Shown: one piece after another, positions 44,657 through 53,418 of the stretch
Layout: each line of letters opens with the position of its first letter
Numbering within the stretch: position 1 is the stretch's first letter
NCBI GenBank assembly: GCA_002869615.1
Contig: PKUH01000091.1
Span: forward strand, 1-64,000
DNA length: 64,000 nucleotides
DNA from: Desulfuromonas sp.
Lineage (GTDB): Bacteria > Desulfobacterota > Desulfuromonadia > Desulfuromonadales > UBA2294
Direction of reading: 5' to 3'
Translations under genes and position numbers: made by a program
Notes under the pieces: generated by a model
Told to the model about the DNA's origin: nothing
The model's database searches: none
The model's input: only the letters and a program-made list of their open reading frames with translations

Positions 44657-44887
44657 AACGTTACCTCCTTGATGTGATGGTTTGTTTAATTTCGCTTTTG
44701 TCTCTGTATACATCACAAGGCATGCCAACTGCTTCTCACAAGAATAATCCGTAAATTCAGGTAGATAGAGAATGAGTGCTGATTTTTCACAAAAACATGA
44801 GACGTCACAAGCGTCGCACACTTGCGACACTTAATTCACTTGCGACACTACGGCAAGGAAGGGAGGCTTGCAAAAAAAGTTTACTGT

Positions 44888-46315
44888 TTACAAATCTTCG
44901 CGAGACAGCTGCAGCTTACGCAGGTAGCGATAGAGGGTCGCCCGATGCACGCCGAGCAGGCGGGCGGTTGCGGCCAGGTTGCCATTGGCTTGACGATAGG
45001 CCGAATGGATAGCTTCGGCCGTCAGGTTGGCCGGCTGAGTGGTCTGCCGGGCGGCAGAAGAGAGTATCGTTCGTTCCTCAACATGGTCGTGCCGAGGATC
45101 ATAATCAGCTATAACCGGCGGCGGCGTTGTGCGGATTTCGGTCGCCACTCCCCAGTCACCGGGACTGAAGTCCTGGCGTTCCCGGACCCATTCGGCAAAG
45201 GCCCGGGCACCGATCACCTCGGCATCGGCTTCGACAAAAACCCGCTCAAGAACATTGCGCAGCTCACGCACATTGCCGGGCCAGAGATAAGACTGAAGCA
45301 AGGTCACCGCCTCGGGAGTCAGGCGCTTTATCTGTTTGTGATACTTCTGATTGAACAGGAACAGGAAATGCTCAATCAGCGGGACCAGATCATCCATGCG
45401 TTGACGCAATGGGGGCAGATGAATGCGCAAAACGGCGACCCGATGATAAAGATCGGAACGAAAGCGCCCTGCCCCGACTGCACTTTCAAGGGGAACATTG
45501 GTCGCGCAGATGATCCTGACATCGACCGGCAGCTCCTTTTCGGAACCGACTCTCTCTATCTTTCCGGTTTCGATAACCCGCAGCAACTTGACCTGGGTCG
45601 CAATCGGCATGTCGCCGATTTCGTCAAGAAAAATCGTCCCGCCATCGGCCCGCTCGAAACGGCCGCGATGCGCCTTCAGGGCACCGGTAAAGGCACCCTT
45701 TTCATGCCCGAACAGCTCCGACTCAAGAAGTTCATCCGAAATAGCAGAACAATTAACGGCAACAAACGGTCCGGCCCGCCGTTCACCCTGGTCGTGCAGA
45801 GCCCTGGCAACCAGCTCCTTGCCGGTTCCGGTTTCACCGGTGACCAGCACCGCGGCATCAGAAGCGGCATAAAGACCAATTTTGCGAAAAACTTCAAGAA
45901 TCCCCGGACTGCCGCCAACCAGGCCGAAACGCTGCGAGGGGACTTCATCGCGAACCCCGCCGGCCTGCCGGCGGTAAAACCGGAACGCCACCAGGGGGCT
46001 CTTATAATCATCGGAGAGTCCGCCGGGAGCGACCTCGAGCAACAGGTCGGTATCGGACACATCAAACCGAACCGGAACATCATCAAGGGTCTTCTCGGAG
46101 GCAACGACCTCGTCAGCAAGATCCCAAAGCGGCGGCGCAACCCGCCGGAAGGAATCCCGCAACGAGGCCCCGACCAGATCATCCCGGGTCTGCCCGAGGG
46201 CGGTCGCCAAAAGTTCAGACACCTGTCGAATCTTCCAGAGACCGCCCTGATGCCGGACCGCGACGAGGTCCGGCATCAGGGCCGGCAAACTTTGAGCATG
46301 ACCAGGTTGGTTCAT
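44888..46315 (-). CDS. Sigma-54-dependent transcriptional activator, Fis-type HTH
   Basis: A 475-residue regulator. The N-terminal 130 residues resemble a PAS-type sensory domain (VRHQGGLWKIRQVSELLATALG). The AAA+ domain has Walker A GETGTGKE (about 160-167), the sigma-54 loop GAFTGA (207-212) and Walker B GGTIFLDEIGD. The C-terminal Fis helix-turn-helix is ANLTAEAIHSAYRQANGNLAATARLLGVHRATLYRYLRKLQL. The target genes are unknown; closeness to the hsp20 pair suggests heat or stress control, but the gap of 230 bases has no clean -24/-12 element. ATG 46315 follows AAGGGGAT. Confidence 0.93.
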   Translation of the reverse strand: MNQPGHAQSLPALMPDLVAVRHQGGLWKIRQVSELLATALGQTRDDLVGASLRDSFRRVAPPLWDLADEVVASEKTLDDVPVRFDVSDTDLLLEVAPGGLSDDYKSPLVAFRFYRRQAGGVRDEVPSQRFGLVGGSPGILEVFRKIGLYAASDAAVLVTGETGTGKELVARALHDQGERRAGPFVAVNCSAISDELLESELFGHEKGAFTGALKAHRGRFERADGGTIFLDEIGDMPIATQVKLLRVIETGKIERVGSEKELPVDVRIICATNVPLESAVGAGRFRSDLYHRVAVLRIHLPPLRQRMDDLVPLIEHFLFLFNQKYHKQIKRLTPEAVTLLQSYLWPGNVRELRNVLERVFVEADAEVIGARAFAEWVRERQDFSPGDWGVATEIRTTPPPVIADYDPRHDHVEERTILSSAARQTTQPANLTAEAIHSAYRQANGNLAATARLLGVHRATLYRYLRKLQLSREDL

Positions 46316-46490
46316 AAAAAATCCCCTTACCGAAACTCCCTCCAATGTAACCTCTTAATATTACAAGTTCAAGAGCTTGCCATCCGATGTTTTCTTATTT
46401 TCGAGAAATCTGTTGACACTTTTATTTCCCTCTCTATTATTCGGTAGAGGCAAGGGTGGCAAAACTGGCTCCATCCAAAGTGAGGATTTC

Positions 46491-47903
46491 GTGAAAAAAA
46501 TCATTTTGATTCTGATTTTCATTGGCGCCGTGGTAACTGCTGGCAGCTTTCAGGTCGGACGGGTCATTGAAGCGGAGCTACCGAAGATCCTTGATCGTGT
46601 TGCCGACCTGGGACAGATGCAGATTTCGATCACTGATTACGATCGCCAGCTGTTCCGCTCAACCGTCAAAACAACTATCTCGCTTGCCAGCGTTGGTGGC
46701 ACCATTGAGCAAATCCACCTGCGTCACAATATATGGCACGGCCCTTTCCCGATCGGCAAGAGCAGCGATGGAGAGTTCCACTACGCGCCGATGTCGGCGC
46801 TGGTCGAAACGATGGTCGATCATGACAACCCGCCGAGCGGCCTGATCGGTAATCTGTTCGAAAATTGTCCCGAACTTTACGATTCGATTGAACTGGCCCG
46901 CTTCGATTTTGCCGGCAACGGAACATCAACCTACCACATCCCGGGATTTGCAAAAACATTCGGCAGCGGCAAAAACGAACTTGCATTCGAATGGCAGGGC
47001 CTGACCGGTCAGGCAACCATTGACAAATCAATCAAAAAAATCAACGGCGAAACAGTCATTCCAAAAATCAGGATTTCCAGCGAGACCGGCCGGGTCGAAA
47101 CTGAAAAAATCCATTCGACTTATCGAATTTTTGAGGATTTTGGCGGGCTGCTTCTCGGTAACATAACGTTGGATACCGAAGCCATCAGTATCAGCAGCGG
47201 CCGGAGCCGGACCGAACTCAGCGACTTTCAGTTTCGCAATTCCGCCAGCCTGAACAACGAAAACGTCTCATACTCCATCGCTATCGGTATTGAAAAGATC
47301 AATTCGACCGGTCAGATCTATGGCCCGCTCGGGCTCGAGCTTGACTTCGCCGGCCTCGATGCCGCAACGATCCTTGAAGTTCAAAAAAAGCTGCAAACAA
47401 TTCAAAGTCATGTCGCCAGCGTCTCGGAAGAGAAAATAGCCGCCGAGGTTTTTGCCATTTACACCGAAGCGTTGCCGGAGTTGATCAAAAAATCGCCCGA
47501 GATCAGACTCAACTATCTCAACATGAGCAGCCCGAACGGTGAATTCTGGAGCAAGGGGAAAGTGGTTTTTGAGAATCAGCCCGGAGCCAGGATCAACAGT
47601 ATAAACGACCTGCTCGGGGCGATTCTGGCCAATACCGATATTCAGATCAGCAAGCCGCTGCTGCTTAACCTCTTCTCTTCATCAATCAAAGGACAAATGC
47701 ATTCGGCTCGAGAAGCCGGGCAACTCGGGGATGTTGATGATGAAAAGTTTGAAAAAATGACAGCGGAGGCCGCAACCGAACAAATCGAGAAGCTGGTTCG
47801 CCAGGGAGCCCTGGTCGACGAAGGGAAAAGCTATCGCGCCCTGTTCGAATTCAAAAATCGTAAAATGACACTGAACGGTCAGCCTTTCTCCGTAACCAAA
47901 TAG
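46491..47903 (+). CDS. DUF945 (YdgA-like) membrane-anchored protein
   Basis: A 470-residue protein. The first 25 residues are one membrane anchor (IILILIFIGAVVTAG). The rest, largely beta, contains the YdgA-like blocks VIEAELPKILDRVADLG, TVKTTISLASVGGTIEQIHLRHNIWHGPFP and LTGQATIDKSIKKING. DUF945 proteins are periplasmic and uncharacterised in function. Start codon GTG 46491 has GAGGATTTC just upstream; upstream in-frame codons lack a ribosome-binding site. Transcribed divergently from the sigma-54 activator, with 175 bases between. Confidence 0.85.
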   Translation: MKKIILILIFIGAVVTAGSFQVGRVIEAELPKILDRVADLGQMQISITDYDRQLFRSTVKTTISLASVGGTIEQIHLRHNIWHGPFPIGKSSDGEFHYAPMSALVETMVDHDNPPSGLIGNLFENCPELYDSIELARFDFAGNGTSTYHIPGFAKTFGSGKNELAFEWQGLTGQATIDKSIKKINGETVIPKIRISSETGRVETEKIHSTYRIFEDFGGLLLGNITLDTEAISISSGRSRTELSDFQFRNSASLNNENVSYSIAIGIEKINSTGQIYGPLGLELDFAGLDAATILEVQKKLQTIQSHVASVSEEKIAAEVFAIYTEALPELIKKSPEIRLNYLNMSSPNGEFWSKGKVVFENQPGARINSINDLLGAILANTDIQISKPLLLNLFSSSIKGQMHSAREAGQLGDVDDEKFEKMTAEAATEQIEKLVRQGALVDEGKSYRALFEFKNRKMTLNGQPFSVTK

Positions 47904-47941
47904 CCGAAAAAAACTGGAGCGCATGACGGTCCCGCCTCAGA

Positions 47942-48379
47942 TCAATCATCCTTTTCATGCTTTTTTTTCTTCTTACCTTTCACCTTATGCTTCTTCTTTT
48001 TCCCCGGATATTTCTTCTTGTGCTCTTCAAACCTGAGATAAGGTCGATCGAGATCCATATCCAACGTCACCCTGGCGCCGAGATCAATTCGCAGCTGTGT
48101 CGGCAATGATGCCGACATTTCCCAGACACCGTTTCTGAGAAAGAAATAGGCCCCCCGGCCAGTATCAAAATAGACCCGGGCATCCGGGTAATAATGATAA
48201 GTAAACCGGCTGCGGTGACCATAAGCCTTGGCATGCGCAGGCGGCCCCGACTTGGCGGGCGTCGGTGGCGAAGCAACAACCCTGGCGCTCCGGTGCGGCC
48301 CGGGTGGCAGGAGACATCCGGAGACAACAAACGATGCCGCCACAACCAAAACGACCGGTTTCCACAATCCAACTCGCAT
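47942..48379 (-). CDS. Exported lipoprotein with lysine-rich tail, family with the gene at 48452
   Basis: A 145-residue protein with a signal peptide and lipobox VVSGC. The core FTYHYYPDARVYFDTGRGAYFFLRNGVWEMSASLP repeats the pattern of the neighbouring lipoprotein at 48452. The C-terminus is a run rich in Lys (GKKKKHKVKGKKKKKHEKDD). The function is unknown; a surface or envelope location with polyanion-binding tail is conceivable. Small exported proteins with the YYPxxxVYFD motif appear in other Geobacter-like genomes. Confidence 0.75.
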   Translation of the reverse strand: MRVGLWKPVVLVVAASFVVSGCLLPPGPHRSARVVASPPTPAKSGPPAHAKAYGHRSRFTYHYYPDARVYFDTGRGAYFFLRNGVWEMSASLPTQLRIDLGARVTLDMDLDRPYLRFEEHKKKYPGKKKKHKVKGKKKKKHEKDD

Positions 48380-48451
48380 AAGCGACCTCCTGTTTCCACT
48401 TTAAACAATCGGGCTTGAGAGCACCGAATTAAAGAACGATCCGCATCCTTG

Positions 48452-48937
48452 CTACGGATAGAGTTTACGATGTTCCCGGTGCAACGTATAGGGCTTACTG
48501 GTCTTCAATTTGAGGCGAACGCTTGTGCCTTCCGTCTGAAACGCAACCGGCAAGGCAACTGACATCATCCACCGTCCTTTATCCTGATAAAAATAGAGAT
48601 GCCGGATTGTATCAAAATAGACTTCGGTCGCCGGATAATAATCGTAGTGATACATCATTCGCCCGACTACAGCAGGGCCTTCCTCTATACTTGACACTGT
48701 CCCAGCCGCCGGCAGTTCCTCTTGGGATTTTTTCTTTTTCTCGGCCACTGCCGATTTGCGTTTTTTGCTGTTTGCAACTTTTTTCTTCGCAGCCTTTTTT
48801 TTATCAATTTTCTTTGCCTGTTCAACCGATTTTTCCGCACTGCCGGCCGGCGCAATTGACTTGGGTGCGGCACAGCCGCAAACGAAAAAAACCAGAAGGA
48901 CCAACGGCAGATATCTATAGAGTAAAACCCGGTGCAT
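48452..48937 (-). CDS. Exported lipoprotein, paralogue of the 47942 gene
   Basis: A 161-residue protein with signal peptide and lipobox VFFVCGC. A Lys/Ala-rich linker (KKIDKKKAAKKKVANSKKRK) precedes the core YHYDYYPATEVYFDTIRHLYFYQDKGRWMMSVALP, which aligns well with the core of the neighbour (YP-x3-VYFDT). The 72-base gap between the two genes suggests tandem duplication and co-transcription. Function unknown. The lysine-rich part sits N-terminal here and C-terminal in the paralogue, so the segment was moved or recruited twice. Confidence 0.75.
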   Translation of the reverse strand: MHRVLLYRYLPLVLLVFFVCGCAAPKSIAPAGSAEKSVEQAKKIDKKKAAKKKVANSKKRKSAVAEKKKKSQEELPAAGTVSSIEEGPAVVGRMMYHYDYYPATEVYFDTIRHLYFYQDKGRWMMSVALPVAFQTEGTSVRLKLKTSKPYTLHREHRKLYP

Positions 48938-49169
48938 AGTTGCCCAACCCGATTAAAGAATTCACTGGTTATTCAAAGCGAGAGATATCTTAACATTTTC
49001 CAAACTGAACTGTGAAGTGATTCCAAAGCGGTTGACGCTTACGATAAATCAGTTATCCTCATTTTAATGAATGCGCAAGCGTGCAAAAAATCTCTGCGCA
49101 GCTACGCGACTGTAAATATAATATCGATGAACGCTTGGTTCTTACAATCTCAACAAAAAGGTGATCAAC

Positions 49170-49811
49170 ATGTACCTGCAAGAGCATCTGACTGCAATCA
49201 AAGCAAAATCCAACCCGCCGGAAGAGATCGCAGAGGTCATGAAACGCTGCAAAGATGATCTGGCCGCATCCGGACTGGCTGACAAAATACCGCAAGCCGG
49301 CAGTCCGGCACCGGAGATCATACTGCCGAATATTTATGGCGACATGGTCGATGCAAAAAAAATCCTCAGCCGGGGGCCACTTGTTCTGCACTTTTATCGC
49401 GGCGGCTGGTGACCTTACTGCAAAGCGGAGCTGTCAGCTCTGCAGGACATTATTGAAGAGATTCGCAATCGCAACGCGACCCTGGTCGCAGCCTCACCCC
49501 AGAAGCCGGAATACCTGATGGAAATCGTTCAGAAGAACCATATCCGCTTCAACCTTCTGCACGACCAGGACAACAATGCAGCCCGGAAATTCAACCTGGC
49601 CTGGCAACTGCCGAAGGAGCTTCAGGATATTTATCGGGAATTCGGCATCGACCTTGAGAAATTCAACAGCAATTCGGCGTGGGAGTTGCCGCTGCCGGCC
49701 CGGTTCATTATCGATATGGACGGCATAATCCGTGATGCGAAGGCCTATCCCGATCACACCGACCGTCCCGAGCCGGAGTCAATACTGGAGATTCTCGACA
49801 GCATGCAATAG
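49170..49811 (+). CDS. Peroxiredoxin-like selenoprotein with U-X2-C active site (UGA decoded as Sec81)
   Basis: The frame contains one UGA at 49410-49412. Reading it as selenocysteine gives a 213-residue AhpC/TSA-type redox protein with active site RGGW-U-PYCKAEL, matching the cysteine motif RGGWCPYCNLEL of peroxiredoxin-like relatives. Sequence before (ASGLADKIPQAGSPAPEIIL) and after (IEEIRNRNATLVAASPQKPEY, IRFNLLHDQDNNAARKFNLA, PARFIIDMDGIIRDAKAYPD) is all one fold, so the UGA is not a true stop. It probably reduces peroxides or thiols in the cytoplasm; Sec81 and Cys84 form the redox pair. The SECIS hairpin at 49425-49443 supports this. ATG 49170 has AAGGTG upstream; a GTG at 49161 is also in frame. 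Confidence 0.9.
49425..49443 (+). promoter_or_regulatory. SECIS hairpin after the UGA of the U-X2-C protein
   Basis: GCGGAGCT (49425-49432) pairs with AGCTCTGC (49436-49443), with one G/U pair and a 3-base loop GUC. The loop starts 20 bases after the UGA. A small apical loop starting with GU is the typical feature of bacterial SECIS elements such as that of fdhF. Confidence 0.65.
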
Positions 49812-49940
49812 CGCAGAGTACCGACGGAATGATCCGGACAAAAAAAGACGCGCCGCAGAGGAGGGATCTGCAAAGCGCGCCAAATGAAAGGAGCGTTAAA
49901 AGGTTGGAAGAAGAAGTCTTGTTGATCGTAATATAACAAA

Positions 49941-49977
49941 ACGGGTCGCCCGTAACCACGTGGCGACCCGTATTTAT
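49941..49977 (+). terminator. Strong terminator downstream of the selenoprotein
   Basis: ACGGGTCGCC pairs with GGCGACCCGT around a short loop and is followed by TATTTATTT. It is 130 bases past the stop of the 49170 gene and also lies 45 bases below the stop of the flavodoxin-like gene on the other strand. It can end both transcripts. Confidence 0.82.
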
Positions 49978-50021
49978 TTGATGCCGAAATATTGATCGGC
50001 ACCTGTGCAAATGTACAGTCT

Positions 50022-50600
50022 TCACACCCCCTGCAACGCCTTGAGCAGCCATGCCATATTTCGCCCCAGCGCCTGCATGGTCTGAACCCCTTCCTCATCT
50101 TTTTCGACATCACCAATCTCACGACCGATGCCAATATTCCAATAGGTCGAGCCGGGTACAATCATCTCACCAATCAGGAAGAAATGATTCAGCGAGTCAA
50201 AAGCATTGATCGCTCCGCCCCGGCGAACGGCAACAATCGCGGCTCCGACCTTGCGTCGCAACATGTTGTCATTAGCCCGGGCAACCATGCCGGACCGATC
50301 AATGAGCGCCTTCATTTCCGGCGTCATATCAGCAAAGTAGGTCGGAGAGGCAAGAATAATCCCATCGGCCTCAACCATTTTATCGATACAGCTATTGGCA
50401 ATGTCGCCGCTGACCGCACACTGCTTGTCCTTGCTTGCAAAACAACGGTAGCAGGCGATGCAGCCTTGAATTTTGCTGCCGGCCAGTGACACCTCTTCAG
50501 TTTCGATCCCCTCTTTTTCGAGCTCCGTAAATGTCTTGCCCACTAGAATTGACGTGTTGCCCTTTTTGCGGGCAGAACCATTAAATGCAACGACTTTCAT
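50022..50600 (-). CDS. Flavodoxin-like FMN-dependent oxidoreductase
   Basis: A 192-residue protein. Start VVAFNGSARKKGNTSILV is the FMN phosphate-binding loop, and GCIACYRCFASKDKQCAVSGDI is a Cys-rich loop as in iron-sulfur flavoproteins (C-X2-C). LASPTYFADMTPEMKALIDRSGM is also typical. It is an NAD(P)H-dependent reductase or ISF-type electron carrier. GGGAGG is upstream of ATG 50600. Confidence 0.85.
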   Translation of the reverse strand: MKVVAFNGSARKKGNTSILVGKTFTELEKEGIETEEVSLAGSKIQGCIACYRCFASKDKQCAVSGDIANSCIDKMVEADGIILASPTYFADMTPEMKALIDRSGMVARANDNMLRRKVGAAIVAVRRGGAINAFDSLNHFFLIGEMIVPGSTYWNIGIGREIGDVEKDEEGVQTMQALGRNMAWLLKALQGV

Positions 50601-50729
50601 TTCAACCTCCCTGTATGTGCCTGTTAATTCAATACCAAATACGGTAACGCAACTTGCTTTTTTCTCGTAAATTGCTCAATTTTACTGTAATATTAGCCTA
50701 TTTGAATGCATTAGCCAATCATACCTTCA

Positions 50730-51800
50730 ATGAATAGTGACAAACAAAAGATGATGGCAGAAACAGACAGGGAGCTTCTCGGCACTCTCCAGCGCCGGAA
50801 TGAAGAATTATCGACCCTGGTCGAAATCGGCAAGGCGTTGACTTCGACCCTGAGTCGTGAGGATGTCCTCAACGTTGTCATGGAGAAGGTCAGTCTTCTG
50901 CTCCATTCGAAGCTCTGGTCACTGCTTCTTGTTGATGAAAAAACCGGCGAAATGACCTTTGAGATCGCGGTCTCACCGGCCGCCGAGAGGTTGAAGGGGC
51001 TACGCCTGAAGAAGGGCGAAGGGATTGCCGGCTGGGTCGCCGAACATGGCGAGCCGCTGCTGATTCCGAATGTCAATGAAGACAGCCGCTTTTCTTCCCA
51101 GGTCGACGAAGCGACCTCCTACAGCACCAAATCAATCATCTGCGTTCCCCTGAAAAGCAAAAACCGGATTCTCGGCGTCATCGAGCTGATCAATTCCGAA
51201 GAGGAAGGGACCTTTACCAAAAATGATCTGCCGATTCTGACAACGATTTCTGATTATGTTGCCATTGCCATCGAGAACGCTCTCTACTTTGAGAAGATCA
51301 ATGAACTGATTATCACCGATGATCTGACCGAGCTTTATAATTCACGCCATTTCAACGAACTGATCGATTACGAACTTGAACGGGCCCGACGTTACGGTAC
51401 CTTCCTCTCTATCGTTTTTTTCGATCTCGACTACTTCAAAACGGTCAACGATACCCACGGCCATCTTGTCGGCAGCCGTATTCTCAGTGAAATCGGAGCC
51501 CTGGTTAAAAAGTACACCCGTCGCGTCAATCTCGCAGCCCGTTACGGCGGCGATGAATTTGTCATGCTTCTCCCCAACACCGACAAGGAGGGAGCAATCA
51601 AGATGGCCGGCGATCTTCTCGATATCATCCGCGAGAACCCCTTCAAGGCCGACGATGAAACCCCGATCAACCTGACGGCCAGTTTTGGTGTAGCAACCTT
51701 CCCGGTTGACGCCGACGATAAAAACGAACTGGTCCGCCTCGCCGACAAGGCTATGTACGCGGTCAAGGAAAATGGTCGCAATGGCGTTGCCGGCGCCTGA
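50730..51800 (+). CDS. GAF-GGDEF nucleotidyl cyclase with Hypr (cyclic AMP-GMP) signature
   Basis: A 356-residue soluble protein. A coiled coil starts it, then a GAF domain (about 25-175: TLVEIGKALTSTLSRED through SDYVAIAIENALYFE). The catalytic domain has RYGGDEF (GGDEF at 273-277) and the substrate loop DLDYFKTVNDTHGHLVGS. In ordinary diguanylate cyclases the final residue of the GHxxGD motif is Asp; here it is Ser249. That change defines Hypr enzymes, such as GacA of Geobacter, that make 3',3'-cyclic GMP-AMP. The allosteric I-site RXXD is RRVN, so product inhibition by c-di-GMP is probably weakened. GacA has a receiver, not a GAF, so the input differs. Start context is weak; ATG 50730 is used. 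Confidence 0.9.
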   Translation: MNSDKQKMMAETDRELLGTLQRRNEELSTLVEIGKALTSTLSREDVLNVVMEKVSLLLHSKLWSLLLVDEKTGEMTFEIAVSPAAERLKGLRLKKGEGIAGWVAEHGEPLLIPNVNEDSRFSSQVDEATSYSTKSIICVPLKSKNRILGVIELINSEEEGTFTKNDLPILTTISDYVAIAIENALYFEKINELIITDDLTELYNSRHFNELIDYELERARRYGTFLSIVFFDLDYFKTVNDTHGHLVGSRILSEIGALVKKYTRRVNLAARYGGDEFVMLLPNTDKEGAIKMAGDLLDIIRENPFKADDETPINLTASFGVATFPVDADDKNELVRLADKAMYAVKENGRNGVAGA

Positions 51801-51811
51801 CCTGCGACCAT

Positions 51812-52606
51812 CTAGGCCTGCTCATTGCCCGGAACAATAAACACCAGAACGAATAGACCCGTCGCTGCCAGGACAATCGAGGGGCCAGCTGGCGTATCGA
51901 GCAGGTAGGAGCCGAAAAGACCGGCGACAACCCCCACGCTACCGAACAGAACGGCCAGCAGCGCCATCATCTCGGGTGTGCGCGACAACTTGCGCGCCGT
52001 CGCTGCCGGAATGATGAAGAGCGAGGTCACCAGAACCAGACCAACAATTTTCATCATGACGGCAACCAGCACGGCCAGCAGGCAGACATACGCCAGCTTG
52101 ACCAGGTCGACCCGGACACCCTCGACCCGGGCCAGATCTTCATGAATCGAAATCAGCAAAAGCGGCTTCCAGATTACGAAAAGTAGCACCAGGGCGATGC
52201 CGCCGCAGATAACAATCCAGATCAGATCACTTTTGCCGATCGCCAGAATATCACCAAACAGGTATCCCATCAGGTCAATCCGCACCGTTTCAAACAGCGC
52301 CAGCACAACCAGGCCCAGCGATAAACTGCTGTGCGACAGGATGCCGAGTACCGTATCCACGGCGAGCGTTTTTTGTTGCTGAAAGAGATAAAGCATGCAG
52401 GCGACCAGCAGACAAACCAGGATCACCCCAAAGTTCAGGTTGATATGCAGAAGATAGCCGAGAGCGACACCGAGCAGGGCCGAATGGGCGAGCGTATCAC
52501 CAAAATAGGCGAGACGGCGCCACACAACAAAGACGCCAAATGGTGCCGCAACAATTGCAATCAGTACTCCGCCGAGCAGTGCCCGGACAAAAAAATCTTC
52601 AAACAT
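51812..52606 (-). CDS. znuB: Zinc ABC transporter permease ZnuB
   Basis: A 264-residue membrane protein of the ABC-3 family. FGVFVVWRRLAYFGDTLAHSALLGVALGYLL at the N-terminus and LISIHEDLARVEGVRV, and FIIPAATARKLS at the C-terminus, are typical of ZnuB. It forms the inner-membrane channel for zinc or manganese. It is 15 bases after znuC on the same strand. GGAGAG lies upstream of ATG 52606. Confidence 0.92.
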   Translation of the reverse strand: MFEDFFVRALLGGVLIAIVAAPFGVFVVWRRLAYFGDTLAHSALLGVALGYLLHINLNFGVILVCLLVACMLYLFQQQKTLAVDTVLGILSHSSLSLGLVVLALFETVRIDLMGYLFGDILAIGKSDLIWIVICGGIALVLLFVIWKPLLLISIHEDLARVEGVRVDLVKLAYVCLLAVLVAVMMKIVGLVLVTSLFIIPAATARKLSRTPEMMALLAVLFGSVGVVAGLFGSYLLDTPAGPSIVLAATGLFVLVFIVPGNEQA

Positions 52607-52621
52607 GCGATCTCTCCGGGG

Positions 52622-53356
52622 TCACAACTCGTGCCGATGGCCCCGATCATGGGCATAAATAGCGAGATTCTTTGCTGCCTCCTCACCGAAAAGCTCAATG
52701 AAAGCCGGATTCCGGGTCACCATTTCCGGCGTCCCCTTGCAACAGACATGCGTATTAAGACAGATAACCCGATCGGTCGCGGCCATCACCAGGTGCAGAT
52801 CGTGTGACACCATCAACACCGAGCAACCCCGCTCAGAGCGAAGCTTTTCCAGGAGTGAAAAGAATTCGACCTGGCCATGCAGGTCAACCCCCTGGGCCGG
52901 CTCATCGAGGACCAGGAGATCCGGATTACGCAACAGGGCCCGGGCCAGCAGAACCCGCTGTTGCTCGCCGCCCGACAGGCTTTGCAAGGAAGTCTTCAGC
53001 AACCGACCGGCATTAACTTCTTCGAGCGCCTGCTGGATCCGCTGACCATCGCTAACACCGGTCAACTTGAGGAAACGGTCAACATTGATCGGCAAAGTCG
53101 GCTCAACCTCAAATCGTTGCGGCAGATAACCGACCCTGATCACGGGATCGAGATGAATGCTGCCTGATGTCGGCTTCAGAAGACCGAGAGCAACCCGAAC
53201 CAGGGTGGTCTTACCGGCGCCGTTCGGCCCGATAATTGTCACGACCTCACCTGATTCGATCTGCAGATCAACCTCGTGCAGAACCCGCCGCTGCTGAAAT
53301 ACAACCGAAATGCCTTCAGTCCGCAGCAGACTCTTTTTTTCAGCGGCAACTGTCAT
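52622..53356 (-). CDS. znuC: Zinc ABC transporter ATP-binding protein ZnuC
   Basis: A 244-residue ATPase with a normal set of motifs: Walker A GPNGAGKTT, signature LSGGEQQRVLLARAL, Walker B LLVLDEPAQG and the switch His in MVSHDLHLV. It powers uptake with znuB. znuC starts divergently from znuA, with a 62-base gap that should hold the two promoters. No classical Zur box was found by eye. The intact motifs contrast with the degenerate ATPase in the Mla-like operon. Confidence 0.95.
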   Translation of the reverse strand: MTVAAEKKSLLRTEGISVVFQQRRVLHEVDLQIESGEVVTIIGPNGAGKTTLVRVALGLLKPTSGSIHLDPVIRVGYLPQRFEVEPTLPINVDRFLKLTGVSDGQRIQQALEEVNAGRLLKTSLQSLSGGEQQRVLLARALLRNPDLLVLDEPAQGVDLHGQVEFFSLLEKLRSERGCSVLMVSHDLHLVMAATDRVICLNTHVCCKGTPEMVTRNPAFIELFGEEAAKNLAIYAHDRGHRHEL

Positions 53357-53418
53357 ATTGCAAAAATCCGTGGCATAATGCTGAATCCAAAAACTGGCTG
53401 ATCAGCGGGGTAAACATT

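Noticed and set aside
44712-44727. TGGCATGCCTTGTGAT as a sigma-54 promoter for hsp20
   Set aside because: The -24 half fits, but the -12 half lacks the GC dinucleotide in position; too weak to annotate.
44822-46447. 541-codon open frame opposite the sigma-54 activator
   Set aside because: The opposite strand carries all AAA+ and Fis motifs; this frame has no recognisable domain.
53357-53418. Zur operator between znuC and znuA
   Set aside because: No palindromic AT-rich match to the known Zur consensus was visible in the 62-base gap.
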